A DNA stretch of 36,130 nucleotides from Nitrospiraceae bacterium. Lineage in GTDB: Bacteria > Nitrospirota > Nitrospiria > Nitrospirales > Nitrospiraceae. Both the position numbers and the translations under genes were made by a program. Numbering within the stretch: the stretch's first letter is position 1; each line of letters opens with the position of its first letter. The notes under the pieces are model-generated. The model saw nothing but the letters and a program-made list of their open reading frames with translations, was not told the DNA's origin and did no database searches. The stretch spans positions 1 to 36,130 of the forward strand of contig SYGV01000043.1 of assembly GCA_005799365.1 (NCBI GenBank). The letters run 5' to 3'. Below are positions 6,833-14,514 of the stretch, one piece after another.

Positions 6833-7522
6833 ATGGATCTGGAAAAAGTCGAACGGGTTTATTCGAACTACGCAGGCGTCTACGATCAGATTTTCGGCAG
6901 GATTTTCCACGAGTCGCGCGAATCCACGGTTCGCCGGCTGCCCGTCGCATGGGGGGAGCGAATCCTCGAAGTCGGGGTCGGCACCGGTCTCTCGCTGCCG
7001 CTCTACCCCCGGCACTGCCGCTTGGTGGGCATCGACCTCTCCGCCGGCATGCTGGAGAAGGCGCGGGAGCGGGTGCGGATGTACGGGCTGGAGCACGTCG
7101 AGCTGTCCCGCATGGACGCGGGACAGATGGAATTTCCGGACGACAGCTTCGACACCGTCATGGCCGCCTACGTGGTGACGGCGGTTCCCGACTATCGCAA
7201 GGTGGTGACCGAGATGATCCGGGTCTGCCGGCCTGGAGGGCGGATCATCATGCTGAACCACTTCAGCAACGGGAACAAGCTGATCGCCGCGGTGGAAAAA
7301 GTGATCTCCCCGCTCTGCAAGCACATCGGGTTCCGGACCGACCTCTCGCTGAATCACGTGCTGGATGGCACGTCGTTGCTGGTGGCGCGGAAGGAGAAAG
7401 TCAATCCGTTGCGGTTCTGGCATCTTGTGGAGTGCGTGAATCGGAAGCACGGGAACGGATCCGGGAACGGCCATGGGAACGGCAACGGATCGGGAAACGG
7501 GGACGGACAGGCCTCTCACTGA
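6833..7522 (+). CDS. Class I SAM-dependent methyltransferase (phospholipid N-methyltransferase-like)
   Basis: A 229-residue enzyme. The SAM-binding motif I is ERILEVGVGTGLSLPLY (about residues 42-58), followed by LVGIDLSAGMLEKARERV, DAGQMEFPDDSFDTVMAAYV and the post-motif RVCRPGGRIIMLNH. The overall pattern, with YSNYAGVYDQIFGRIFHESR at the N-terminus, resembles bacterial PmtA-type phosphatidylethanolamine N-methyltransferases; the substrate is not proven. GGACGGAGG at 6820-6828 supports the ATG at 6833. The last 25 residues are an unusual Gly/Asn-rich tail with His and Ser. The gene converges with the following one (gap 9 bp). Confidence 0.85.
   Translation: MDLEKVERVYSNYAGVYDQIFGRIFHESRESTVRRLPVAWGERILEVGVGTGLSLPLYPRHCRLVGIDLSAGMLEKARERVRMYGLEHVELSRMDAGQMEFPDDSFDTVMAAYVVTAVPDYRKVVTEMIRVCRPGGRIIMLNHFSNGNKLIAAVEKVISPLCKHIGFRTDLSLNHVLDGTSLLVARKEKVNPLRFWHLVECVNRKHGNGSGNGHGNGNGSGNGDGQASH
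7451..7506 (+). repeat. In-gene repeat coding a Gly-Asn tail
   Basis: Repeated GGGAACGG-like units encode GNGSGNGHGNGNGSGNGDG at the C-terminus of the methyltransferase. Units such as GGGAACGG, GGCAACGG and GGAAACGG recur about every 6-12 nt. Such a tract can change length by slippage. Confidence 0.7.
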
Positions 7523-7531
7523 CCCGTCTCG

Positions 7532-8434
7532 TCACTCCGTCGGTTGCATCCGACGAATGACTTCTCCGGCCTGATCCGACGCGCCCCGTTGGGCCGGTTG
7601 CCCGTCCAGCCCGTGTCCCAGCCATTCTTCCCCGTCCATCACCTGATCGCCGGTGAGGCACATGCCCGGAAAGCTGCGGGCGATGAGGTCGGCCAGGGCG
7701 ATGAACAGCCGGCCGGTCGCACCGTCCTGGGGAGAGGCGGCGCGGAGTGCGATCACACAGGCGCAGCCGTCGAGAGGCCCGTAGGCCTGGACGAGCACGC
7801 CGCCGCTCCGGGGCTGGCCCTGGCTTCCGCGGGGCCGGTACGGCGCCGGCACCAGGCGGCCTTCCCACCGCAACGTCTGGTGTGCCCCGGGCGAGCGCTT
7901 GCCTGCCTGCCAGGTGCAAGGCACCCCGGCCCGGTCCAGGTGGTCCAGCAGCCATTTCACGGTCGGAAGACTGCCGGTGGGGACCTGAAAGGTCCATTCG
8001 GTCATCCCGGTGCGGCTGGGTCGGCCGGCTCCCGGTACGGAGACCTCTTCCAGCATCGCCTCATCGCAAATGACGTAGAGTTCTCCGTGCGGATCGAACC
8101 AGAACCGGAGTCGGCCCCCGAACGTTTCGGCATGGATGGTTCCGATCTCGGAACAATCCGCCCCCTCCTGCTCGAAAATCGAGAAGTCCGTGGCCCCGGC
8201 CATCGTCAGCTTGGCCACGCGCGTCAGGGGATAGAGTCCGGCGTCGCCACGGACCGCCAGGTCATAGCGGATGATGGCGGTGATGGTGGTGCCCGCCGTG
8301 ATGTGCCGTCCCGTGGACTCGTCATAGAGTCGCTGCTTGCGGACGTGCAAATCGGTCACCTGGCCGCCCTGAAAGGCGTGGGTATGGTCCAGCAGCCAGG
8401 CCAGCTCCTCGCCGGTCTTGATCCGGTACTTCAT
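7532..8434 (-). CDS. Conserved-looking hypothetical protein, 300 aa
   Basis: A soluble 300-residue protein without signal peptide or membrane segment. The N-terminal half is beta-rich with several His and charged positions (LLDHTHAFQGGQVTDLHVRK, SIFEQEGADCSEIGTIHAET, LRFWFDPHGELYVICDEA). The C-terminal half includes FQVPTGSLPTVKWLLDHLDR and LFIALADLIARSFPGMCLTG. I do not recognise a family. The frame is long, clean, and ends 9 bp from the convergent methyltransferase gene. It is divergent from the pirin gene, so its promoter lies in the 8435-8510 region. Confidence 0.65.
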   Translation of the reverse strand: MKYRIKTGEELAWLLDHTHAFQGGQVTDLHVRKQRLYDESTGRHITAGTTITAIIRYDLAVRGDAGLYPLTRVAKLTMAGATDFSIFEQEGADCSEIGTIHAETFGGRLRFWFDPHGELYVICDEAMLEEVSVPGAGRPSRTGMTEWTFQVPTGSLPTVKWLLDHLDRAGVPCTWQAGKRSPGAHQTLRWEGRLVPAPYRPRGSQGQPRSGGVLVQAYGPLDGCACVIALRAASPQDGATGRLFIALADLIARSFPGMCLTGDQVMDGEEWLGHGLDGQPAQRGASDQAGEVIRRMQPTE

Positions 8435-8514
8435 GGCGGTATTCTAGCGGAATCGCCGCTCCAAGAGCCACAAAGCAATGAAAACGCGCAGATTCGCCGG
8501 GACGGGGCTGGCCC

Positions 8515-8543
8515 TTGACATTAGTTCTATCTAGGACCATTAT
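8515..8543 (+). promoter_or_regulatory. Promoter of the pirin/VOC/QOR gene run
   Basis: A perfect -35 TTGACA (8515-8520) is followed at 17 bp by CATTAT (8538-8543); TTATAA (8540-8545) and TATAAG (8541-8546) are alternatives at 19-20 bp. It lies about 50 nt upstream of the likely pirin start at 8596. Confidence 0.55.
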
Positions 8544-8551
8544 AAGGTCCT
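8533..8551. promoter_or_regulatory. Palindromic operator candidate over the -10 region
   Basis: AGGACC (8533-8538), a 7-bp AT spacer ATTATAA, then GGTCCT (8546-8551): a perfect inverted repeat with a centre-to-centre spacing of 13 bp. Overlap with the -10 is typical of a repressor site. No regulator gene is adjacent. The bound protein is unknown; MarR-, Rrf2- or TetR-type regulators are possible by analogy with pirin and quinone-stress loci. Confidence 0.55.
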
Positions 8552-8595
8552 GTGATCGCGTGGGGCGATGGCGTGAAAAGGCAGGCAGGTGGGTC

Positions 8596-9501
8596 ATGAC
8601 TCAACCAACCGGGCGGGCGGCGGCGAAAGAGCCGACGATCGGCGGTCGGCCCAGGATCTATTCGCCTGGTTCGACGCACGTCGTCGGAGACGGCTTCCAC
8701 GTCCGCAATCTGTTTCCGAGCCACGACCTCGACCGGGACGTGAGTCCCTTCCTGATGCTGGACTATGCGGGTCCGACGGACTATCCCCCGACCGATCATC
8801 CGCGGGGCGTGGGAGAGCATCCCCACCGCGGATTCGAGACGGTGACCATCGTGTATCAAGGGAAGGTGGCGCATCGTGATTCGGCGGGGAATGCCGGTGT
8901 CATCGGTCCCGGCGACGTACAGTGGATGACGGCTGCCTCCGGGGTCGTCCACGAGGAGCTGCATGAGCGGGAGTGGGCGAAACGAGGGGGGACCTTGCAA
9001 GCGATCCAGCTCTGGGTCAACTTGCCCGCCGCGTTCAAGATGACGGCCCCGCGGTACCAGACGCTGGTGCAGGAGCGGATTCCCGTCATTCCGCTGGACG
9101 GCGGCGCCGGCTCGCTGCGCGTGATCGCGGGTGAGTTCAACGGAGTGAGGGGTCCGGCGGCGACGTTCACCCCGGTGCAGCTCCATGATCTGCGCGTGAA
9201 GGCTCGGCATGGCACGACGCTCGGGTTTGCGGCCGGATGGAATGTGGCCCTCTTCATGCTCGAGGGGCGGGCGACGGTGAACGGATCGGAGCCGGTGACC
9301 GAGGCGCAGGTGGCGGTGCTCGGCGACTCAGGCGCGCCGGTCCTCGTGGAGGCGCAACAGGATGCGACGATGCTGGTGATGGCGGGGGAGCCGATCCATG
9401 AGCCGATCGCTCGGTATGGACCGTTTGTGATGAACAGGCAGCAGGAGATCGTCCAGGCCGTGCAGGACTATCAGGCGGGCAAGATGGGGCATCTGAGCTG
9501 A
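8596..9501 (+). CDS. Pirin family protein
   Basis: A 301-residue bicupin. The N-terminal cupin carries DHPRGVGEHPHRGFETVTIVY, with the conserved metal-binding His residues, followed by GVIGPGDVQWMTAASGVVHEE with the later ligands. LQAIQLWVNLP is the typical pirin mid-segment. The C-terminal cupin has VALFMLEGRATVNG. Pirins bind Fe at this site; some oxidise quercetin, others are redox sensors. The ATG at 8596 is chosen because the family region starts soon after it and because the longer frame would begin inside the promoter. It is the first gene of a same-strand run with the two VOC genes, 13 bp before the next start. Confidence 0.9.
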   Translation: MTQPTGRAAAKEPTIGGRPRIYSPGSTHVVGDGFHVRNLFPSHDLDRDVSPFLMLDYAGPTDYPPTDHPRGVGEHPHRGFETVTIVYQGKVAHRDSAGNAGVIGPGDVQWMTAASGVVHEELHEREWAKRGGTLQAIQLWVNLPAAFKMTAPRYQTLVQERIPVIPLDGGAGSLRVIAGEFNGVRGPAATFTPVQLHDLRVKARHGTTLGFAAGWNVALFMLEGRATVNGSEPVTEAQVAVLGDSGAPVLVEAQQDATMLVMAGEPIHEPIARYGPFVMNRQQEIVQAVQDYQAGKMGHLS

Positions 9502-9514
9502 AGGAGAAATCATC

Positions 9515-9925
9515 ATGGCGGTTCAAGTCTATGGCTGCAACCACATCGTGATCGAGGTCACGGATGCCCAAAAGGCCGTGAAGTTTTATTCCGATGTCTT
9601 CGGCCTGAAGATGCTCAAAGGCGGAGAAGGCGCGGCTTGGTGCAAGCTGGGCGAACATCAGTTCATGGCGATCTTCGAGGTGGAGCAATTACAACCAGAC
9701 CGAGTGAAGCACTTCGGCCTGATGGTCCGCGACGAGAAGCAGATCAAGGAAGTGCGAAGGAAGCTCGTCAAGAAATACAAACTCAAAATGCAGCCGCATT
9801 TCCGCTGCGACTTCCGCGATCCCTGGGGCAATCGGATTCAGGTGGGCGACCTCAGCGACGAGTCGTTGGTGTGGCTCCTCCCCTATCGGGAGGTCCAGAA
9901 GGCCGGGATCACGTTCGCACCCTAA
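9515..9925 (+). CDS. VOC family (glyoxalase/dioxygenase superfamily) protein
   Basis: A 136-residue protein with the VOC pattern: GCNHIVIEVTDAQKAVKFYS at the N-terminus, FYSDVFGLKML, KHFGLMVRD in the second module and FRDPWGNRIQVGDL near the end. Conserved metal-ligand positions are partly kept: His in CNHIVIEV and KHFGLMV. The usual Glu ligand in the last strand (normally NxxE) appears as RIQVGD, so catalytic metal binding is uncertain. The superfamily includes glyoxalase I, extradiol dioxygenases and resistance proteins. AAGGAGAAATC precedes the ATG. It is 13 bp behind pirin and probably cotranscribed. Confidence 0.82.
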   Translation: MAVQVYGCNHIVIEVTDAQKAVKFYSDVFGLKMLKGGEGAAWCKLGEHQFMAIFEVEQLQPDRVKHFGLMVRDEKQIKEVRRKLVKKYKLKMQPHFRCDFRDPWGNRIQVGDLSDESLVWLLPYREVQKAGITFAP

Positions 9926-9996
9926 CGCTCCACATGCCGGTCCGTGGGCGCGGGAAGGGCGGACATGGTTTCACGGTGCCACGCAAGGAGGCCGTC

Positions 9997-10443
9997 ATGA
10001 AGGCCCATTATCTTGGTCATGTGGTGTTCTACGTCAGGGACCTCGAACGATCGCTGGCCTTCTATCGTGATTTGCTGGGATTCCAAGAAATCGGCCGCAT
10101 CTTCAATGAACAGGCCGCGGCCCTGACCTCCGGGCGCACGCACCGCGAACTGTTGCTGATCCAGGTGGGCGAGGCGCCTGGTCCTCCGCAAGGCCGGCGT
10201 CGGGGGCTCTACCATATCGGCATTAAGGTCGGCGACAGTTTGGGCGAACTGCGCGAGGCCAAGCGCGAGTTAGAGCAAGCCGGCATCGGGATCGATGGCA
10301 TGAGCGACCATACGGTGAGCCAGAGCCTGTACTTGCGCGATCCGGACGGCAACGAGGTGGAGCTTTATGTGGATGCCGACGCGTCCTTGTGGAAAGAGAA
10401 TCCCCGCTCGGTCTTGTCGCCGACCAAGCCGCTGAATCTTTAA
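9997..10443 (+). CDS. VOC family ring-cleavage-dioxygenase-like protein
   Basis: A 148-residue VOC protein. It starts KAHYLGHVVFYVRDLERSLA (first metal His in GHVVFYV), then FYRDLLGFQEIG, GLYHIGIKVGDSLGELREA (second His) and SQSLYLRDPDGNEVELYVD (third ligand Glu in NEVELY). All three ligand positions of extradiol dioxygenases are present, and it resembles the catechol-2,3-dioxygenase-like proteins of Gram-positive quinone-stress loci. The ATG at 9997 is supported by AAGGAGG (9985-9991). It lies 71 bp behind the first VOC gene on the same strand. The substrate is unknown. Confidence 0.88.
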   Translation: MKAHYLGHVVFYVRDLERSLAFYRDLLGFQEIGRIFNEQAAALTSGRTHRELLLIQVGEAPGPPQGRRRGLYHIGIKVGDSLGELREAKRELEQAGIGIDGMSDHTVSQSLYLRDPDGNEVELYVDADASLWKENPRSVLSPTKPLNL

Positions 10444-10526
10444 GAGACGAAGGTCTGTTCGTCGGTTTGCCCTCGGCCCTCGCCTATGGGATGATGAGCC
10501 GGTCCTGGAGCGTTGGGGAATGTTCC

Positions 10527-10661
10527 ATGACGGAAGCCAGTGAATTCCTGCTCCACCATGAAATTCCACGCGATCGGGACGTGCTCTATTGTCCCTGCCC
10601 CAACGAAGTGGCCAGCGCAAGCGGTGGCGCCGGCGCGGATGATGCAGGAGGAAGCCCATGA
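10527..10661 (+). pseudogene. Rhodanese-domain remnant
   Basis: A 44-residue frame beginning MTEASEFLLHHEIPRDRDV then LYCPCPNEVASA. The part HHEIPRDRDV-LYCxCPNE matches, in my memory of the family, the active-site end of the rhodanese domain carried by DedA-type membrane proteins, where the catalytic Cys lies in such an YCxCPNE loop. The rest of the domain (ARxALxLRRxG and GG-x-x-AW) is missing, and the frame ends in unrelated GGAGADDAGG. Its TGA overlaps the ATG of the following NmrA-type gene (ATGA at 10658-10661), so the remnant may still couple translation. Sequence before 10527 shows no further match. Confidence 0.5.
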
Positions 10662-11515
10662 GTAAAACGCAGATCATTTTGGTCACGGGCGCCACGGGAC
10701 AACAAGGAGGGGCGGTGGCCAGGAGCTTGTTGCGTCGGGGCCAGAAGGTCCGCGCCCTCACCCGCAATCCGGCCAAAGCGGCCCGGCTGGTGCAGGAAGG
10801 CGTCGAGGTGGCGCGGGGCGATCTTACCGATTCGGCTTCGCTCCGGGCGGCGCTGCAGGGGGTGCAGGGCGTATTCGCCATGTCCACGCCCTTCGAAGCC
10901 GGGATGGACGAAGAGGTCGCACAGGGCACGATGCTGGCCGACCTGGCCAAACAGGCCGGGGTGCAACATTATGTGTATACCTCGGTCGGAGGGGCCGAGC
11001 GCAACACCGGCATCCCCCATTTCGACACCAAGTGGCAGGTCGAGCAGCACATCCGGAAGATCGGCCTCCCCGCCACGATTCTCCGACCTGTCTGGTTCAT
11101 GGAAAACTTCGGCACCTTTTGCCGCCCCTTTATCCTCCAAGGGACGCTGGCGCTCCCGCTGCGCCCCGACCGGAAGTTGCAGATGATCGCGCTCCAGGAT
11201 ATCGGGGAGTTCGGGGCCTCGGCCTTTGTCCGCCACGACGATTTTCTCGGCCAGGCGATCGAATTGGCGGGAGACGAGCTGACCATGGCGGAGGTGGTGG
11301 CGCACCTGTCACGCACCATGGGTCATCTCATCCGGTTCCAACAAGTCCCGGACGACCAGGCTCCGGCCGCCTTCGGAGACGACTTGGCCGTCATGTTCCG
11401 TTGGTTTAACGAACAAGGCTACCAGGGAGACATCGAAGGGCTTGGGCGGCGGTACGGCATCCCGCTGACGAAATTCACAGAAGTGATTGCTTCGGCGGAG
11501 TGGGCCAGGGAATAG
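10658..11515 (+). CDS. NmrA-type NAD(P)-binding reductase
   Basis: A 285-residue atypical short-chain dehydrogenase. The dinucleotide-binding loop is LVTGATGQQGGAVARSLL (about residues 9-26), followed by VRALTRNPAKAARL, which suits NADP, and VYTSVGGAERNTGIPHFDTK with the family His/Lys pattern, ILRPVWFMENF and the substrate-lid region. It is of the NmrA/QOR2 type: some members are quinone reductases (E. coli QorB), others are redox sensors. A good ribosome site, AGGAGGAAGCCC, ends 1 nt before the ATG and its stop-start overlap links it to the rhodanese remnant. It is followed 40 bp later by the zeta-crystallin type reductase. Confidence 0.88.
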   Translation: MSKTQIILVTGATGQQGGAVARSLLRRGQKVRALTRNPAKAARLVQEGVEVARGDLTDSASLRAALQGVQGVFAMSTPFEAGMDEEVAQGTMLADLAKQAGVQHYVYTSVGGAERNTGIPHFDTKWQVEQHIRKIGLPATILRPVWFMENFGTFCRPFILQGTLALPLRPDRKLQMIALQDIGEFGASAFVRHDDFLGQAIELAGDELTMAEVVAHLSRTMGHLIRFQQVPDDQAPAAFGDDLAVMFRWFNEQGYQGDIEGLGRRYGIPLTKFTEVIASAEWARE

Positions 11516-11555
11516 TCATCGGGACTATCCTAGACTGAAGCCCGAGGAGGAAGGC

Positions 11556-12515
11556 ATGCAGGCGATCAGGGTCCATCAATTCGGTGAACCGGAAGTCATG
11601 AAGCTGGAGACCCTGCCCGATCCGACACCGGGCCCCGGCGAGGTCCTCATACGGGTCAAGGCCGCCGGCGTGAATCCCGTGGACACCTACATCCGGGCCG
11701 GCTCCTACGGGAAACTGCCGATGCCCTATACGCCGGGCCTGGATGCGGCGGGGACGGTGGAGGCGGCGGGCGTGGGGGTGAAGGTCTTCAAGGCGGGGGA
11801 TCGTGTCTATATGTCGGGCACCCTCACCGGCGCCTATGCGGAAAAAGCCCTCTGCAAGGTCGAGCAGGTACACCGGCTTCCGGACAAGGTGACCTTCGCG
11901 CAAGGGGCTGGGATGAACGTCCCCTATGCGACGGCCTACCGCTCGTTGTTCCAGAAAGCGCAGGCCAAAGGCGGTGAGGTCGTTCTCGTCCACGGCGCGA
12001 GCGGCGGGGTCGGAGTGGCCGCCGTGCAGATCGCGCGGGCCGCGGGCCTGATCGTGATCGGCACCGCCGGGTCCGACAGGGGGCTGGCGCTCGTCAAGGA
12101 ACAGGGCGCCCACCATGTGTTGGACCATCGAAAGCCGGACTACCTGGCCCAGGTGATTGGACTCTCAGACGGGCGCGGGGTGGACGTGGTTCTGGAGATG
12201 TTGGCCAACGTCAATCTGGGGAAGGACCTGACCATCATGGCGCCGGGCGGCCGTGTGGTCGTGATCGGGAGCCGGGGCTCGGTCGAAGTCAGCCCGCGGG
12301 AACTCATGGTGCGGGACGTCACCGTACTGGGCATGGTTCTCTTCAATGCGACGCCTTCGGAAACCGCGAGCATCCATGCGGCTCTGGTGGCCGGACTGGA
12401 GAACGGCACCCTGCGCCCAGTCACGGGCCGGGAACTACCGCTGGCCGAAGCTCCGCAGGCCCACAAGGCGGTGATGGAGGCGGGAGCCTATGGGAAGATC
12501 GTCTTGATCCCGTAA
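11556..12515 (+). CDS. qor: NADPH:quinone reductase, zeta-crystallin type
   Basis: A 319-residue medium-chain dehydrogenase/reductase without the structural-zinc Cys loop. The N-terminal GroES-like part has GEVLIRVKAAGVNPVDTYIR and MPYTPGLDAAGTVEAAG. The cofactor site is VVLVHGASGGVGVAAVQIAR (about 144-163). The GxRGSVEVSPRELM segment and the C-terminal GAYGKIVLIP are typical. The family transfers electrons from NADPH to quinones or reduces enones. The ATG at 11556 follows a strong GAGGAGGAAGG site; the longer frame back to 11487 lacks resemblance. It ends the electrophile-stress-type run and converges with the carbonic anhydrase gene (39-bp gap). Confidence 0.9.
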   Translation: MQAIRVHQFGEPEVMKLETLPDPTPGPGEVLIRVKAAGVNPVDTYIRAGSYGKLPMPYTPGLDAAGTVEAAGVGVKVFKAGDRVYMSGTLTGAYAEKALCKVEQVHRLPDKVTFAQGAGMNVPYATAYRSLFQKAQAKGGEVVLVHGASGGVGVAAVQIARAAGLIVIGTAGSDRGLALVKEQGAHHVLDHRKPDYLAQVIGLSDGRGVDVVLEMLANVNLGKDLTIMAPGGRVVVIGSRGSVEVSPRELMVRDVTVLGMVLFNATPSETASIHAALVAGLENGTLRPVTGRELPLAEAPQAHKAVMEAGAYGKIVLIP

Positions 12516-12554
12516 CAGGATGCTGAAAGTGGCTCCGGTCGCGGCGGTCGAGCG

Positions 12555-13262
12555 TCACAGGTCCAGCAGTTCGACCTTGCCGGTCCGAAGCCGGTAGATG
12601 CCCCCCGCGACGGTGATGGGCCGCCCCGCGTCGGTGACGAAGGGGGCGGAGCGGACCTTTCCCACCATCAATCTGACGTTTTCCCGCACCGCGTTTTCCA
12701 AAAGGTCGCCCGGCAGTTGCTTGGCCAGCCGAATGGCCGGTTCAATCGGCCTGATCAGGGCCTCGAGGTAGTCTTCGGTTGCCGAGGCATGTTTGCCCGT
12801 ATGGAACGCTGCCTTGACCGCGCCGCAATCCTCGTGCCCGAGTACCACGACCAGATTCACGCCCAGTTCGAGCACCCCATACTCGAGGCTGCCCAGCACG
12901 CCGGTCGTCACGACGTTGCCGGCGTTCCGCACCACGAAGAGATCATTGAGTCCTTCGTCGAACACGATTTCCGGCGAGACCCGTGTGTCGGAACAACAGA
13001 GCACCGCCGCATAGGGATGCGAGCCGTGCTCCGCCGCATCGCGACGGTCTTCCAGGAAGTCTTCGTGGTGCAACTGCAAGGTGGAGAATCGCGCATTCCC
13101 CGCCCGCAGTTTGTCCAAGGCCTCCTTGCTTTCGGGGGCATGGGGATGATGGGCCTCATCTGCTGTCGCCAGGCCGTCGGCCGAAGCCAGCACCGCCCCG
13201 GCGACCGTCAACCCGGTCACTTGCAGGAAACCTCGACGCGTCAACTTTCCACGGCTTGTCAT
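12555..13262 (-). CDS. Beta-carbonic anhydrase with Tat signal
   Basis: A 235-residue enzyme. Residues 1-33 are a twin-arginine signal (TRRGFLQVTGLTVAGAVLA), so the folded enzyme should be exported to the periplasm. The zinc and dyad residues are in LCCSDTRVSPE (Cys90, Asp92, Arg94) and VLGHEDCGAV (His143, Cys146), with VRNAGNVV and GSLEYGVLELGV between. It interconverts CO2 and bicarbonate. A periplasmic location suggests a role in CO2 supply or pH balance at the envelope; a physiological link to the stress genes next to it is not shown. It is on the opposite strand to them. Confidence 0.92.
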   Translation of the reverse strand: MTSRGKLTRRGFLQVTGLTVAGAVLASADGLATADEAHHPHAPESKEALDKLRAGNARFSTLQLHHEDFLEDRRDAAEHGSHPYAAVLCCSDTRVSPEIVFDEGLNDLFVVRNAGNVVTTGVLGSLEYGVLELGVNLVVVLGHEDCGAVKAAFHTGKHASATEDYLEALIRPIEPAIRLAKQLPGDLLENAVRENVRLMVGKVRSAPFVTDAGRPITVAGGIYRLRTGKVELLDL

Positions 13263-13441
13263 GCAGGGCTTTCTTGTATCGGTCAGTTGCGCCGGCCGCT
13301 TAAGCGACCGGCAACGCTGCAGAGTCGGACGAGGCTTTCACCGGGGTCCGTCTCAGCTAGGCCACCTTGCAAGGAATCTGCGCCAATCGGGTAGGAGTTT
13401 CGCGTATTCGTCCGGAAATGGCAAGGAAAACTCACAGTCCG

Positions 13442-14421
13442 CTAGGCGTTCCACGCGGAGACGACGAACCGCAGCTTGCCGCGGATGCCGGGGGTCGTCT
13501 TGCTCTCGAACGGAATGGGGAGTTCCATTTTCCCGCTTTTGAGCGCCCGTGGATTCTGTCCCTTGGCATTCACTCCCTGCACGGAGGCATGTTCGATCCT
13601 GACTAGGCCGTCGCTGCCGTGGTCGGCAAACGTGCGCGAGGCCCCCATGGCGACCTCATAATCCGCCCGGTTGGTCACGATCATGCACAAAAACAGGTCG
13701 GAGGGAAACGTCTTTTCAGGGAGGAAGCCCACGTGGCCTTCCTTTTTGTACAGCGCCTCCAGATGAAGGTATTTCGCCATCTCCTTCCGATTGAAATTCG
13801 TCATATCCGCTAGGCTGAGCCAGCTCGGCACGTTGAGGCCGACCATCTCGATTCCGTTGTGGGGGGTGGCGTAGGTGAAGACCTTGTCCACGCAGGCTCT
13901 GGCCTCGGCCTCACCAAGGGCCGGGTTCTGCAGAAATGCGCGGCAGACCAGGCCCCCCATCGAATGGGCGACCAAATAGCAGCGGAAATCTCCAGCGGCG
14001 ATCTTGCTGTTCGGGTCCTGGCAGACCAGATCCCGCACGCGGAGGATCAAATCGCTCAAGCCTTTGGCAAAGACGGGGATCCCCGGCGTCTTGCCGCTGC
14101 CCAAGTGGGTCGAGGCCTGTTCATAGTAATGGTAGATGACGATCGACTTGGCGGGGATGCTGCCGGTCCAGTCCGGGTCCATGATGTCCAATCCGTTTTG
14201 AAGACGTCGGCATAGCCGAAATCCGATCCCAAACGCAGCACGGGAGATTCGAAGATAAATTTTTTCGCAGGCTTGCTCTTGTCCGGCATCACGCGGTAGA
14301 CCGTGGAGCCCAGGTTGAACCCGCAGAAGGGATCGGCCGTGGCCTCGTCGATTTCTCCCCGCGTCATCGCATAGCCGCGCACATAGATGATCGGATGAAA
14401 CGGAGCGGCGGGGTTCGCCAT
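13442..14421 (-). pseudogene. Alpha/beta-hydrolase (lipase/esterase-like), frameshifted
   Basis: Two overlapping frames make one hydrolase. The first begins at 14421 with PFHPIIYVRGYAMTRGEIDE and runs to FGYADVF. The second, one base off, continues GLDIMDPDW, SIVIYHYYEQ, then FRCYLVAHSMGGLVCRAFLQ with the Ser nucleophile elbow (AHSMGG), VFTYATPHNGIEMV and HGSDGLVRIEHASV with a plausible late His. The break is in a run of four T (14195-14198, + strand): adding one base restores FKNGLDIMDPDW. The family cleaves ester bonds, similar to PGAP1 or LCAT-like lipases. There is no signal peptide in the first frame. The single-base lesion could be real or an assembly error. Confidence 0.78.
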
Positions 14422-14498
14422 GGCAACCTCCCTCTGATGTTCGCGGGGTGGCTCTCGCTGGTCGCGCAGAGGGTAGACAACAGGGGCATCTTAGTCAA

Positions 14499-14514
14499 TG
14501 AGTGGTCATACTCA
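14499..14514. promoter_or_regulatory. Inverted repeat in the divergent region (possible operator)
   Basis: TGAGT (14499-14503) and ACTCA (14510-14514) with a 6-bp spacer lie between the hydrolase gene and the divergent glutamine amidotransferase gene. The match is short and no regulator is nearby. Confidence 0.2.

Noticed and set aside
12516-12554. Dispersed repeat of the AACAGGATGCTGAAA type after the quinone reductase
   Set aside because: Only about 15 nt resemble a repeat I associate with such genomes; too short to support from one copy.
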